Positions 50,150 to 60,777 of a DNA stretch of 64,000 nucleotides are shown here, in pieces. Position 1 is the first letter of the stretch. Every line of letters starts with the position of its first letter. Origin of the DNA: DASQFQ01 sp963722815 (GTDB taxonomy: Bacteria; Actinomycetota; Thermoleophilia; Solirubrobacterales; Solirubrobacteraceae); assembly GCA_963722815.1 (NCBI GenBank), contig CAVROM010000003.1:1143798-1207797 (forward strand), written 5' to 3'. Below the pieces are notes generated by a model. The model did no database searches, had not been told where the DNA came from, and worked only from the letters and a program-made list of their open reading frames with translations. Position numbers and translations under genes: made by a program.

Positions 50150-52516
50150 TCAGGCTCCTTCGAGCTGGAAGCGCCGTTCGGGCGCCGCTTCCGGCAGCGC
50201 GTCGCCGACCACCTTCGGGATGTCGATGGTGAAGCGCGTTCCGCGGCCGACCTTGCTGTAGAGGTTGACGTGGCCCTGCAGGCGGCTCGTCACGAGATTG
50301 TAGACGATGTGGAGGCCGAGGCCGGTATTGCCGGTGCTCCGCCCGGTGGTGAAGAACGGGATCGAAGACCTTGCCGATGTTCTCCGGCGGAATGCCCTTG
50401 CCGTCGTCGGCGAAGACGATGCGCACGGTGTCGAGCGCGCGGCTCGCTGACGCGGATCGAAAGGCGCCCCGCCTGGTCCGGCGGCATAAGCGTGCGCGAC
50501 GGCGTTGGTGATGAGGTTGGTCAGCACCTGGCCGAGCGCGCCCGGATAGGTGTCGACCATCACGTCCGGCGGGCACTCGATCTGCACCTCGTGCTTGGTC
50601 TTGCGCAGGATCGGCCGGAGGCTGGTCAGAAGGTCCTGCAGCCAGGCGTCCATGAGGAACGGGCGGCGCTCGCCGCTCGCCTGGTCGGCCGCCACCTGCT
50701 TGAAGCTGTGCACCAGATCGGCGGCGCGCGAGAGATTGCCGAAGAGAAGCTGCGTCCCCTCGCGCATGCGCTCCACGAAGCGCTCGAGCACCGAGCGCTG
50801 CAGCTTGCCGCTCGCCGCGGCCTCGCCGAAGCGCTTCGCCTCGTCGCCGAGCAGCGTCGCGGTGGTGAGCGCGATGCCGAGCGGCGTGTTGATCTCGTGC
50901 GCGACGCCGGCGACGAGCTGGCCGAGCGAGGCGAGCTTCTCCGCCTGGATCAGGTCGGTCTGCGTCTTCTGCAGCTCGGCGAGCGCCGCGTCGGCGCGGT
51001 CCTTCGATTTTCGCAGCGCCTGCTCGCGGCGGCCGATCTCGGTGATGAAGACGTTGGTGGCGCGCGCCATGTCGCCGAGCTCGTCGCGGCGGTTGAAATC
51101 GGCGATCGGGCCGGCGCGGGCGTTTTCCGCAAGCTCCGTCATGCGGCTCTGCAGGAGGCGCAGCGGCCGGGTGATGGAGCGGGCGACCGCGATGCCGGTC
51201 ACCGAGCCGAGCAGCAGGCCGATCGCCGCGCCGAAGATCAGGATGTTGCGCACGAGCGCGCCGATCTGCTCGGCGTTCCGCGTCAGGCTCTCGTTCAGGA
51301 AGCGCGCGCCGTCGATCATGCGGCGGGTGGTGGCGTCCATCTCGTCGAGGATGCGGCTCTGCTCGTTCAACCCGTCGAGCGCGGTGGCGAGGCCCTTCCG
51401 CCACTGGTCGAGCGCGTCGATCATCTCCGACTGGATGAGCGGCGAGATCGGCATCGACGACATCGTCGTTGCTGAGGCTGAGGCTCGCGTCGTGGATCTG
51501 CGGTGATCGCGTCGGTGTCGCGGCTCGTCAGCGCCGCGGCCGTGCGGTTGGAGAGCTTCAGCGTCTCGATCGCGATGTCCTGCGTCGCCCGCTCGGTCTC
51601 CGCCGACTGCACCGAATAGGTCAGAAGCTCCGCGACCTGGTCGTGGAGCGCGCCCATTTCGGTCGAATGCACCTTGAGCAGCCGCTCGATCCAGTCGGTC
51701 AGCGCGACGCGCGGGCGTCGCTCGCCGTCTGCGCGGCGAGCGCGAGCCGGACGCGGAACGATGCTTCTCGATAGGCGTCGAGGAGCTCGGCGAACTCCGC
51801 CGCCGCCTGCGTCGAGCGCCGGCGGCGTCGAGCGATTCGGTCAGCGCGCGCCGCGGCGCTCTTCAGGCGGTCGAGCTCGAAGCTGAAGCGCGTCGGCGTC
51901 GCTTGGCGGCGTGTCGCGGCCGGCGATTCGGATCGCGCGCGAAAGAGCGCCACGTCTGCGACGGCGGCGTCGAACTCGTGCGCGCGGTCGACGATGTCGC
52001 GCTCGAAGCCGGAGCTTGCGGTCGCCGTCGGCAAGCGACTCGACGATGTCGGCGTTCGACTTGTGCTGGCGCTCGCGCGCCTCGTCGGTGAGCTGGACGA
52101 GCGTGTCGGCGCGCTCGGCCATCTCCGCGACCAGCCCGTCGTTGCGCACGGTCACGTCGACCAGGCGGCGCATGTTCTCGCGGTAGCGCTGCAGCGCATC
52201 CATCGCCTCCTTCGCGGCGTCGACGCTCGCGGCGTCGCGCACCACGCCGGAAAGCCGCATCAGGTCGAAGCGCGCCTGCTCGGCGTAGGTCAGGAAGAGC
52301 TCGTAGTAGCGCGTGCGCTCGCCGCGCGTCGGTCTCCAGGAAATCGTCGCGCGAGGCGCGGGCGGAAAGGAGGTTGCGGTAGATGGTGCCGGCGAGCACG
52401 GCGCCGGAGCGGGCGCGGTCGGCCTCGTTCAAAAGCACGAAAGCGGCGAGCGCGATGGCCGCCGCGATTGTGATCGGAATGCCGCCGACCAGAAAGACCT
52501 TGTAGGTGATCCGCAT
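50150..52516 (-). CDS. Membrane sensor histidine kinase with HAMP domain (frameshifted sensor region)
   Basis: Helix 1 (VFLVGGIPITIAAAIALAAF), a long periplasmic helical region, helix 2 (ILIFGAAIGLLLGSVTGIAV), HAMP (ARSITRPLRLLQSRMTELAE), a coiled coil, a DHp domain with VAGVAHEINTPLGIALTTAT and a HATPase with LTNLITNAVAHAY and STGNTGLGLHIVYNLV. At ~790 residues the sensor part is unusually long and rich in helical segments. The kinase core has breaks near 50455 and 50365; the sensor part has at least five. It ends 3 bp before the binding-protein gene downstream, which suggests co-transcription of a kinase with a peptide-binding protein. Confidence 0.8.
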
Positions 52517-52664
52517 TCCGCCACCCCGGCCGGGTCCCCACGCCCGGCGCCCGCCGATCTTACCAGAGGGGGGCGGAGGGGGGCGAGATGCGGTCGTGCG
52601 CCGGGCGGGGGGTCGGGTACTGCGGCGCGCGCGTTCATGGCGGGCCGTCGCAGGTTCATGGGTC

Positions 52665-53060
52665 CTAACTCTGCGCGACCTCGGCGGTGGGGATGCGCAG
52701 AAGAACGGTGGTGTTCTGCGCCGGCCTGGTAGCCGATGGTGACGGTGCGCACGTGAGGCGCGGGCGGCCGTCGGCGGTCGTGAGGCAGGAGGCGTCGATG
52801 TTCGGCCAGGTCGCGGCGGCGCAGTCTGCCGTGGCCGGCACGGTCGCCCTTCGCGGCGCGCGTCGCGGCGACGGCGATCGCCGGGTCCGGCTGCGTCTCG
52901 GAGATCGTGGCGAAGGCGCCGCCGATCCGCTCGGCGACGACGTCGGCCCGGCCGGCGGCGGCATGGGCGCCGCCTTCGACGGCGCGAGCATGAGCCCGGC
53001 GACGATCAGAGCGAGGCCGGCGAGGATCGCGGCGGCGACGAATTTGCGGGACTCGATCAT
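52665..53060 (-). CDS. Small membrane-anchored hypothetical protein (frameshifted)
   Basis: ATG 53060 (GGAG-like GGGTTC upstream is weak) opens MIESRKFVAAAILAGLALIV with one membrane helix. Then ADVVAERIGGAFATISETQP lies in another frame and the end reads CLTTADGRPRLTCAPSPSA / NTTVLLRIPTAEVAQS. Two cysteines and an exported beta-rich end are likely. I do not recognise it. It lies between the two-component genes on the same strand. Confidence 0.5.
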   Translation of the reverse strand: MIESRKFVAAAILAGLALIVAGLMLAPSKAAPMPPPAGPTSSPSGSAAPSPRSPRRSRTRRSPSPRRAPRRATVPATADCAAATWPNIDASCLTTADGRPRLTCAPSPSATRPAQNTTVLLRIPTAEVAQS

Positions 53061-53266
53061 CTTTGAACCCTCCGGAGCCCTTTCGGCTCCCCCATTGTCG
53101 GGAGGTATAGAGGCCGGCCTTTTCACCGCGTTTTCGCGGAAAGCGGAAACGTGTTTCGTCGCGCTTCGATTGTTTCTTCGCCGGCGTCGGAAGAAACAAT
53201 TCGGGGCGAATCGCGGTTCGCGGGGAAACCGCGCGACAGGCCAAATCAGCGCCTAAGCGGCGGGCT

Positions 53267-53990
53267 TCAGCCTTCCCCGCCGCCGTCGGGCGAGAAGACG
53301 TAGCCGGCGCCGCGCACCGTCTTGATGACGCGCGGATGCGCGGGGTCCGGCTCGATCTTGCGGCGGATGCGGGTGATGCGGACGTCGATCGCGCGGTCGA
53401 AGGCCTCCGAAGTCGCGCGCCTGGGCCAGGTCGAGCAGCCGCTCGCGGGTCAGCACCCGCTTCGGGTTCTCGGCGAACGCCTTGAGGAGCCCGAACTCCG
53501 AGGCGGTCAGCGGATGCTCGTTGCCCTCCTCGTCGCGCAGCGTGCGCGCGTCGAGGTCGAGCCACTTCGTGCCCATCTTGACGGTGCGGTTCGGCGTCCC
53601 GGCTGCGCCCGGCGGCGCGGCGGTGCTGCGGCGAAGCACCGAGCGCACGCGCGCCAGAAGCTCGCGCATCTCGCAGGGCTTGGCGAGATAGTCGTCGGCG
53701 CCGAGCTCAAGCCCGACCACGCGGTCGATCGGGCTTGCCGTCGCCGTCAGCATGATCACCGGCACGTTGCCCTACTGCTTCAGGAAGCGGACCAGCGACA
53801 GCCCGTCCTCCTCCGGCATGTTCAGGTCGAGCACGACGAGGTCGGGCCGCGCCTTGCCGACCTCGGCGCGCAGCGACGGCCCGCCGTCGCAAAGCGTCAC
53901 GTCGAAGCCGTGCATCTTCAGATAGTCGCCGATCATGTCGCGGGCGGCGGCCTCGTCGTCGACCACGAAGATGTTCTGCTGCTGGCTCAT
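53267..53990 (-). CDS. OmpR-type response regulator with an in-frame TAG in the receiver domain
   Basis: The receiver part reads IFVVDDEAAARDMIGDYLKM with the phospho-Asp in LVVLDLNMPEEDGLSLVRFL. An amber codon follows at 53772-53774, then the same frame continues as GNVPVIMLTATAS and LGADDYLAKPCEMRELLARV. The winged HTH is LTASEFGLLKAFAENPKRVL and, after a frameshift near 53408, RAIDVRITRIRRKIEPDP and VRGAGYVFSPDGGEG. A substitution at the TAG (CAG or similar expected) is more likely than a true nonsense mutation. Its ATG overlaps the stop of the hybrid kinase as ATGA. Confidence 0.8.
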
Positions 53991-55738
53991 TCCGCATCCA
54001 TTTCGTCGAGCAGCGGCAACGCGATCGCGAACACCGCCCCGCCGGACGGACCGCGACTTTCCACGAAGATGCGGCCGTTGTGAAGGTCGATGATGCGCTT
54101 GGCAATGGAGAGGCCGAGGCCGGTGGAGCTCTCGCCGCCGGTCGGCTTGGCGGAAAGCCGCTGGAAACGGCCGAAAACCCGGTCCTTGTCCTCCGGCGAA
54201 AGGCCCGGCCCCTCGTCGGCGACGCGGATCAGCGCCTCGTCGTCCTCGCGCGTCAGGCTGACCTCGATCTGGCCGCCGAGCGGGCTGTATTTCACGGCGT
54301 TGGAGATCAGATTGTCGACCGCCTCGCGCAGCCGCTCGGTGTCGCCCTGGACGCGGAGGCCCGGCTCGACGGCGACCTCGCAGGTCCTGCTCCTTGGCGA
54401 GCGCAAGCTTGCGGTTGTGCTCCGAGACCTCCGAGACGAGCACGCCGAGATCGAGCGTGTAGGAGCGCACCGAGATATCGACCGCGTCGGCGCGCGCGTC
54501 GGCGATCAGATCCTCCACCATCGCCGTCAGGCGGCGCGCCGACTGGCGGATGTGCTCGATCTGGTCGCGCGCCTGCTTCTCCGGCAGCGGCTCCTTGGAC
54601 AGAAGCTCCTTCAGGATCTCGGCGCGGCCGAGGATGACGCCGAGCGGATTCTTCAGATCGTGCGCGACGGTGCCGAGCACCTCGCCCTTGAAGGCGTTGG
54701 CGCGCTTCAGCCGCTCGCTCTGGTTCTCCAGCCGCTCCTTGGCGGCGAGGAGCTGCGCGGTGCGGCGCGCCACCTTCTCCTCGAGCCGCAGGTTGGCGCG
54801 CTCGAGCTCCTCGTAGAGCGTGACGTTGTCGAAGGCGGCGGCGAGCCGGCTGCAGAACACCTCGACCAGCGCCTTGTCGGTGTCGGAGAGCTCCTTGTCG
54901 GCGTCCATCAGCGCCACCAGCTCGCGGCCGCTGCCGGTGCCGATATAGAGAAGATAGCGCCCGCGCGAGAAATCGTGGCAGCGGCTGTCGAACGCGGCGT
55001 GGATCAGCTCGGCAAGCTCCGGCTCGAGCGGCCGCGCCGCTCCGACGCGGCGTAGTCGCGGTAGCTGCCGGAGCCGGCGAGCACCGAAAGCCCGTCGACG
55101 CCGTCGGTCTCGCGCAGCACCAGGATGCCGGCGCAATCGACCGCCATCAGCGAGGAAAGCTGCGTCAGCACGCCCTCGGCGAGGCGCTGCAGCGAGCGCT
55201 GGTCGAAGAGCGTCGCCGCGGCGTCGATGATGATCTCCAGCCCGCGCCGCGTCTGCACCAGCTTCAGGAGCTGCTCGTAGCTGCGAAGCGCCGCGGTCAG
55301 CGTGGTGAAGAGCTTGTCGGCGGTCAGCTCGGTCTTCGCCTTGTAGTCGTTGATGTCGTAGTCGACGACGACGCGGCGCTCCGGCGCCTGGCCGGGCTGG
55401 CCGGTGCGCAGGATGATGCGGACCGTCTCGTTCTTCAGCTCCTCGCGCACGAACTGCACAAGCTCCAGCCCCGCGCCTTCCGTCTCCATGACGACGTCGA
55501 GCAGGATCACCGCCATGTCGGGATGGGCGCGGAAGAGCTCGCGCGCCTCCGCCGCGGAGCGCGCCGAAAGCAGCTCCAGCCCGCGCCCGTGCAGCGTGAA
55601 ATCCTGCAGCACGAAGCGCGTGCCGGTGTGGACGCCCTGGTCGTCGTCGACGATCGCCACCTTCCAGCGCGGCAGCACCGGCCCGGCCGGGACCGCCTCG
55701 TCCTCGATCAGCGTGACAAAATCGGCCTCTTCGGCCAT
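53987..55738 (-). CDS. Hybrid receiver-DUF3369-histidine kinase (frameshifted)
   Basis: An N-terminal receiver (WKVAIVDDDQGVHTGTRFVL, VILLDVVMETEGAGLELVQF) leads into the DUF3369 signature DINDYKAKTELTADKLFTTL and a GAF-like region. A coiled coil follows, then the DHp domain (VLGTVAHDLKNPLGVILGRA) and a HATPase (VDNLISNAVKYSPLGGQIEV, STGLGLSIAKRIIDLHNGRI). No membrane segment: the sensor is cytoplasmic. The receiver at the front suggests it is itself a target of another kinase. Breaks near 55045 and 54385. Its stop overlaps the response regulator start, so the two form a cognate pair. Confidence 0.85.
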
Positions 55739-55891
55739 GCGAGCGCTCTCTCTCGTGGCGGATGCGTCCGGAGTTTCCCCTGTCGCGGCATCGAGGGAAA
55801 GGGGCAAGCGCGCTAGAGGTCGCGGCTGGCTTAGAAACGGCGGAAGCTGCCAGAATCCGCGCCATCGGGGCAAAGAATCCGGTGGAGGGGC

Positions 55892-55965
55892 TGGCTGGGG
55901 CGCCAGGATTCGAACCTGGGGTGGCGGGACCAAAACCCGCTGCCTTACCACTTGGCTACGCCCCA
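55892..55965 (-). tRNA. tRNA-Gln(TTG)
   Basis: Complete cloverleaf on the minus strand: acceptor TGGGGCG/CGCCCCA, anticodon loop with TTG (GGGTTTTGGTCCC), T arm CCAGG-TTCGAAT-CCTGG, and an encoded CCA. 74 nt. It precedes tRNA-Pro by ~75 bp. Confidence 0.95.
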
Positions 55966-56039
55966 ACGCTGACGCGAGCGAGAATCCCCGGCGGCGATAT
56001 ATCGAGCCTTGGCCGCCGCGCGACGAGACCCGACGGGAA

Positions 56040-56116
56040 TGGTCGGAGCGGCAGGATTTGAACCTGCGACCCCCTGCTCCCGAAGCAGGTGCGCTACCAG
56101 GCTGCGCTACGCTCCG
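56040..56116 (-). tRNA. tRNA-Pro(CGG)
   Basis: Complete cloverleaf on the minus strand: acceptor CGGAGCG/CGCTCCG, D arm GCGCAGCCTGGTAGCGC, anticodon loop TTCGGGA (CGG), T arm GCAGG-TTCAAAT-CCTGC, encoded CCA. 77 nt. The stretch 56117-56434 shows no gene; its 3' end holds the ribosome binding site of the next gene. Confidence 0.95.
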
Positions 56117-56434
56117 CCAAGGCGGGCGGATATAGCCGCTGCCCCGCGGCATCGCAAGGTTGCGCGCTACGGCACGTCTGCCAAGCGGACGCATCCGGCC
56201 CAATTCCGATCGCAAGCGTCACGGCTGCTCGACGGCGCTAAGATCGCTCACGACATGTCTTACCTGGCCCGGAGGGGTTGCACTTCGCACCTGCGAGACC
56301 GCGCTCCGGGCGATTTCCAGGCGCGCTTTGCCAGCGTTACGGTTGATTTCCGCCCGCAATCCGTCCTTACCTAGCGGCCAGTAGGGGGCGGACGGGGCGT
56401 CCGACCTCGAGTTTTCCCAACGGGAGGTCTTTTC

Positions 56435-58041
56435 ATGTATCTCAAGCATATCGTGAAGGCGGCGCTCCTCGGCGTCAGCCTCGCGGCCCTTGCGGGCGCC
56501 GCCGCTTCGGCAAAGACGCTCGTCTATTGCTCGGAGGCGAGCCCGGAGGGCTTCGACCCGGCGCTCTACACCGCCGGCACCACCTTCGACGCCTCAGGGC
56601 GCACGGTCTACAACCGCCTGCTCGAATTCAAGCACGGCAGCACCGAGCTGACGCCCGGGCTGGCCGAGAGCTACGACGTCTCCGACGACGGGCTCGAATA
56701 CACCTTCCATCTGCGCCCGGGCGTGAAGTTCCAGACCACCGACTTCTTCACCCCGACCCGCGACTTCAACGCCGACGACGTCGTGTTCTCCTTCGACCGG
56801 CAGCTCAACGCCGACAATCCCTGGAACAAGTATGTCGCCGGCGCGGCCTGGGAATATTCCGACGGCATGGGCTTCCCCGACCTCATCAAGAGCGTCGAGA
56901 AGGTCGACGACATGACGGTGAAGTTCACGCTGAACCGTCCCGAGGCGCCGTTCCTCGCCGACCTCGCGATGGACTTCGCCTCGATCGTGTCGAAGGAATA
57001 TGCCGACAAGCTGCAGGCCGACGGCAAGATGGAACAGCTGAACCAGATGCCGGTCGGCACCGGCCCCTACCAGTTCGTCGCCTACCAGCCGGACGCGGTG
57101 ATCCGCTACAAGGCCAACCCCGACTACTGGGCCGGCAAGCAGAAGATCGACGATCTCGTCTTCGCCATCACCACCGACGCTTCGGTGCGCGCGCAGAAGC
57201 TGAAGGCCGGCGAATGCCAGATCATGCCCTATCCGAACGCCGCCGACGTCGACGGGCTGAAGGCCGATCCCGAACCTGCAGGTCATGCAGCAGGAAGGCC
57301 TGAACGTCGCCTACCTCGCCTACAACACGACAGCAGGCGCCGTTCGACAACGCGAAGGTCCGCAAGGCGCTCAACATGGCGATCAACAAGCAGGCGATCG
57401 TCGACGCCGTCTTCCAGGGCGCGGCCACGCCGGCCAAGAACCCGATCCCGCCGACGATGTGGTCCTACAACGACGCCATCAAGGACGATCCCTACGATCC
57501 GGACGCGGCGAAGAAGATGCTCGCCGACGCCGGCGTCTCCGACCTGCACATGAAGATCTGGGCGATGCCGGTCGCGCGTCCCTACATGCTGAACGCGCGG
57601 CGCGCCGCCGAGCTGATGCAGGCGGATCTCGCCAAGATCGGCGTCACCGTGGAGATCGTCACCTACGAATGGGCGGAATACCTGAAGCTCTCGAAGGCGA
57701 CGGACCGCGACGGCGCGGTGATGCTCGGCTGGACCGGCGACAACGGCGATCCGGACAACTTCCTCGACACGCTGCTCGGCTGCGACGCCGTCGGCGGCAA
57801 CAACCGCGCGCAGTGGTGCAACAAGGAGTTCGACGACCTGGTCACCAAGGCGAAGGAAACCTCCGACCAGGCCGAGCGCACGAAGCTCTACGAGCAGGCG
57901 CAGGTGGTCTTCAAGCGGGAGGCCCCGTGGGACACGCTCGACCACTCGCTCGTCTTCATGCCGATGAGCAAGAAGGTCATGGGCTACGTCCAGGACCCGC
58001 TCGGCTACCACCGCTTCGACGACGTCGACATCGCCGAATAG
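56435..58041 (+). CDS. Dipeptide-type ABC transporter substrate-binding protein (two inserted bases)
   Basis: A signal peptide (AALLGVSLAALAGAAASA) then an SBP_bac_5 protein: KTLVYCSEASPEGFDPALYT, GLEYTFHLRPGVKFQTTDFF, FTLNRPEAPFLADLAMDFAS, GWTGDNGDPDNFLDTLLGCD and ending VDIAE. GGGAGG precedes the ATG. Two inserted bases (C near 57273 and A or G near 57331) put the last third in another frame starting at MAINKQAIVDAVFQGAATPA. It is the first gene of a dipeptide-type operon and a paralogue of 48550-50146. Confidence 0.9.
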
Positions 58042-58130
58042 CTGACTCGGGCGACCGGAGCGCTCCCGACGAGGGGCGCTCCGAACGCTTTGGGGGCGGG
58101 ATGTCGGCCACCGACACGTAGAGACGCGGC

Positions 58131-59147
58131 ATGCTCCGGTTCATCCTCGGACGCGTCGCCGTTCTGATCCCGACCTTCCTCGGGGTCTCCCTCATCGCCT
58201 TCTCTTTCATCCGGCTGCTGCCGGGCGATCCCGTCATGCTGATGTCGGGCGAGCGCGTGATGTCGCCCGAGACGGCACGCCGCGATCATGCATCAGCTCG
58301 GCTACGACCGGCCCTAATTCATCCAGTATCTCGACTATCTCGGCGACATCCTTAGTCGGCGATTTCGGCAACTCGATCGTCACCAAGCGCCCGGTCTTGC
58401 AGGAGTTCCTGACGCTCTTTCCGGCGACGCTCGAGCTTTCGCATCTGCGCCATCCTCTTCGCCGTCATCCTCGGCGTGCCGGCCGGCGTCGTCGCCGGCG
58501 GTGAAGCGCGGCACCGTCCTCGACCAAGGCGGTGATGGGCGTCCGCGCTCGTCGGCTATTCCATGCCGATCTTCTGGTGGGGGCTGCTGCTCATCATCCT
58601 CTTCTCCGGCATGCTCGGCATGGACGCCGGTCTCCGGCCGCATCTCGCTTCTCTATTTCTTCCCGCCGGTCACCGGCTTCATGCTGATCGACTCGCTGCT
58701 CTCCGGGCAGCCGGGCGCCTTCCAGTCGGCGGTGAGCCATCTGATCCTGCCGACGATCGTGCTCGGCACCATCCCGCTCGCCGTGATCGCGCGGCAGACG
58801 CGCTCCGCCATGCTCGAAGTGCTCGGCGAGGACTACGTGCGCACCGCGCGCGCCAAGGGGCTGCCGCCGTGTCAGCGTCATCGGGCTGCACGCGCTCAGA
58901 AACGCGCTCATCCCCGTCGTCACCACGATCGGCCTGCAGGTCGGCGTGCTGATGGCGGGCGCCATCCTGACGGAGACGATCTTCTCCTGGCCGGGCGTCG
59001 GCAAATGGATGGTCGATTCCGTCTTCCGCCGCGACTACCCGGTCATCCAGAGCGGGCTCCTGATCATCGCCGGCGATCATCATGCTGGTGAATCTCGGCG
59101 TCGATCTGCTCTACGGCCTGATCAACCCGCGCATCCGGCACCACTGA
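58131..59147 (+). CDS. Dipeptide-type ABC transporter permease 1 (DppB-like, frameshifted)
   Basis: The N-terminus MLRFILGRVAVLIPTFLGVS, then IAFSFIRLLPGDPVMLMSGE is characteristic of DppB/OppB. Later segments (FWWGLLLIILFSGMLGMDAG, LPTIVLGTIPLAVIARQTRS, EDYVRTARAKG of the EAA loop, LTETIFSWPGVGKWMVDSVF) are collinear. At least nine single inserted bases split it, more than in any neighbour of its length. The stop at 59145 lies 6 bp before the next gene. Confidence 0.85.
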
Positions 59148-59153
59148 GGCGCC

Positions 59154-60075
59154 ATGGCCGACATCGCCAGCCACCGGACCACGTCGCCCAATCGGCCCGC
59201 AGCGCCCGGCGCGCGATGCTCGCCGAGTTCTGGCACTATTTCGCCGAGAACCGCGGCGCGCTGATCGGCCTCGTCGTCTTCGTGCTGCTGGTGCTCACCG
59301 CGATCTTCGCGCCCGCTCGTCGCGCCGCACAGCCCGACCGACGACCTACACCAACGCCAAGCTGGTGCCGCCGAGCTGGGCGGAGCGGCGGGCGAGTCGA
59401 GTTCCTGCTCGGCACCGACGCGATCGGCCGCGACATTCTCTCGCGCCTCATCTTCGGCTCGCGCCTCTCGCTCTTCGTCGGCATCGTCGTCGTCGCGGTG
59501 TCGCTGACGAGCGGCATCGTCATCGGCCTCGTCGCCGGCTATTTCCGCGGCTGGGTCGACATCGTGATCATGCGGCTGATGGACATCATCCTGGCGTTTC
59601 CGTCGCTGCTTCTGGCGCTCGTGCTCGTCGCCGTGCTCGGGCCTGGCCTCACCAACGCCATGATCGCCATCGCGCTCGTCTACCAGCCGCATTTCGTGCG
59701 GCTGACGCGCGCCTCGGTGCATGTCGGAGAAGACGCAAGGACTACGTCGTCTCGGCGCGCGTCGCCGGCGCCGGGCCGATCAGGCTGATGTTCAAGACCA
59801 TCCTGCCGAACTGCCTGGCGCCGCTCATCGTGCAGGCGACGCTCTCCTTCTCCACCGCCATCCTCGACGCCGCCGCGCTCGGCTTCCTCGGCATGGGCGC
59901 GCAGCCGCCGACGCCGGAATGGGGCACGATGCTCGCCGAGGCGCGCGAGTTCATCCTGCGCGCCTGGTGGGTGGTCACCTTCCCCGGCCTCGCCATCCTC
60001 ATCACCGTGCTCGCCATCAACCTCGTCGGCGACGGCCTGCGCGACGCGCTCGACCCGAAGCTCAAGCGGAGCTGA
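59154..60075 (+). CDS. Dipeptide-type ABC transporter permease 2 (DppC-like, frameshifted)
   Basis: DppC hallmarks: LIGLVVFVLLVLTAIFAPLV, FLLGTDAIGRDILSRLIFGS, RLSLFVGIVVVAVSLTSGIV, a membrane domain with MDIILAFPSLLLALVLVAVL, and FLGMGAQPPTPEWGTMLAEA. The EAA loop near 59730 (RASVHVG-KDYVVSARVAGAG) is split by an inserted base. Further breaks occur near 59205, 59320 and 59395. It forms the second half of the membrane channel. Confidence 0.85.
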
Positions 60076-60077
60076 GG

Positions 60078-60650
60078 ATGGAGGCGCGCGCTTTGGATCG
60101 GCCCTGCCATTGTCGCCGCGCTTCATTGCCGGTCTCATCAACGTCGCCGGCTGGTTCGTAACATTTCGTCAAACCCGACGTCTAGAACGTGACCGCCGCA
60201 CACGAGAGAGTCATCGACGTGCAGACTGCGCTGCTCGCGGAGATTCGCAGCGACCTGATCACGACTCCAGGGTATTGACGCATCGGAGGACGAGATGGCG
60301 GCGATCGCGGAAGAAACTCGAACGCCGCGCCGGAAGGACAACCCTACACGCCCTTCGTGCCGAAGGAATTCCGGCGCACCGATCTTTGCAGCCATCGTCG
60401 ACCGAAATCACAGTCCTGCCGACGGACGTTATCGACCCGGTCGTTCTCTACTACAAGCAGTCGCGAGGCCATCGCGCACTTCGCGGAGGATTTGCGCGCG
60501 GAGTCGTTTCGAGAAGCCTGCCGCATCGACCGTAAGCTAGCGATGATGGGGGATTATTTTCGTATGAGGGCATATGCAGCCGCAGCTTGCGGCCAGACGC
60601 CAATCCTGGTCGCTCGGAGCGCGTGGCTTGCCGAGACTACCCGTCAATAA
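60078..60650 (+). CDS. Membrane-anchored hypothetical protein inside the transporter operon (frameshifted)
   Basis: Reassembled across many indels it reads MEARALWIGPAIVAALIAGL then INVAGWFVTFRQTRRLE (one membrane helix), followed by HERVIDVQTALLAEIRSDL, EDNPYTPFVPKE, DEITVLPTDVIDPVVLYYKQ, IAHFAEDLRAESF and MMGDYFRMRAYA. About 180 residues with a cytoplasmic-looking helical body. I do not know a function. It starts 3 bases after the DppC-like stop and lies between permease and ATPase genes, an unusual place, so a transporter-associated role is possible. Confidence 0.55.
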
Positions 60651-60777
60651 TACGGTTTCGGGCCCATCGGGCCCAGCAATCGGCTTCGGCGGGGGTGGCG
60701 GCTTCTGACTCGGACATCGTCGTATCCTCTCGTGACTACGAATATAAGCCAGACACCGATATCGATACAAACCATAC

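Noticed and set aside
58501..59091. Separate small genes inside the DppB-like region
   Set aside because: The pieces are collinear segments of one permease split by inserted bases.
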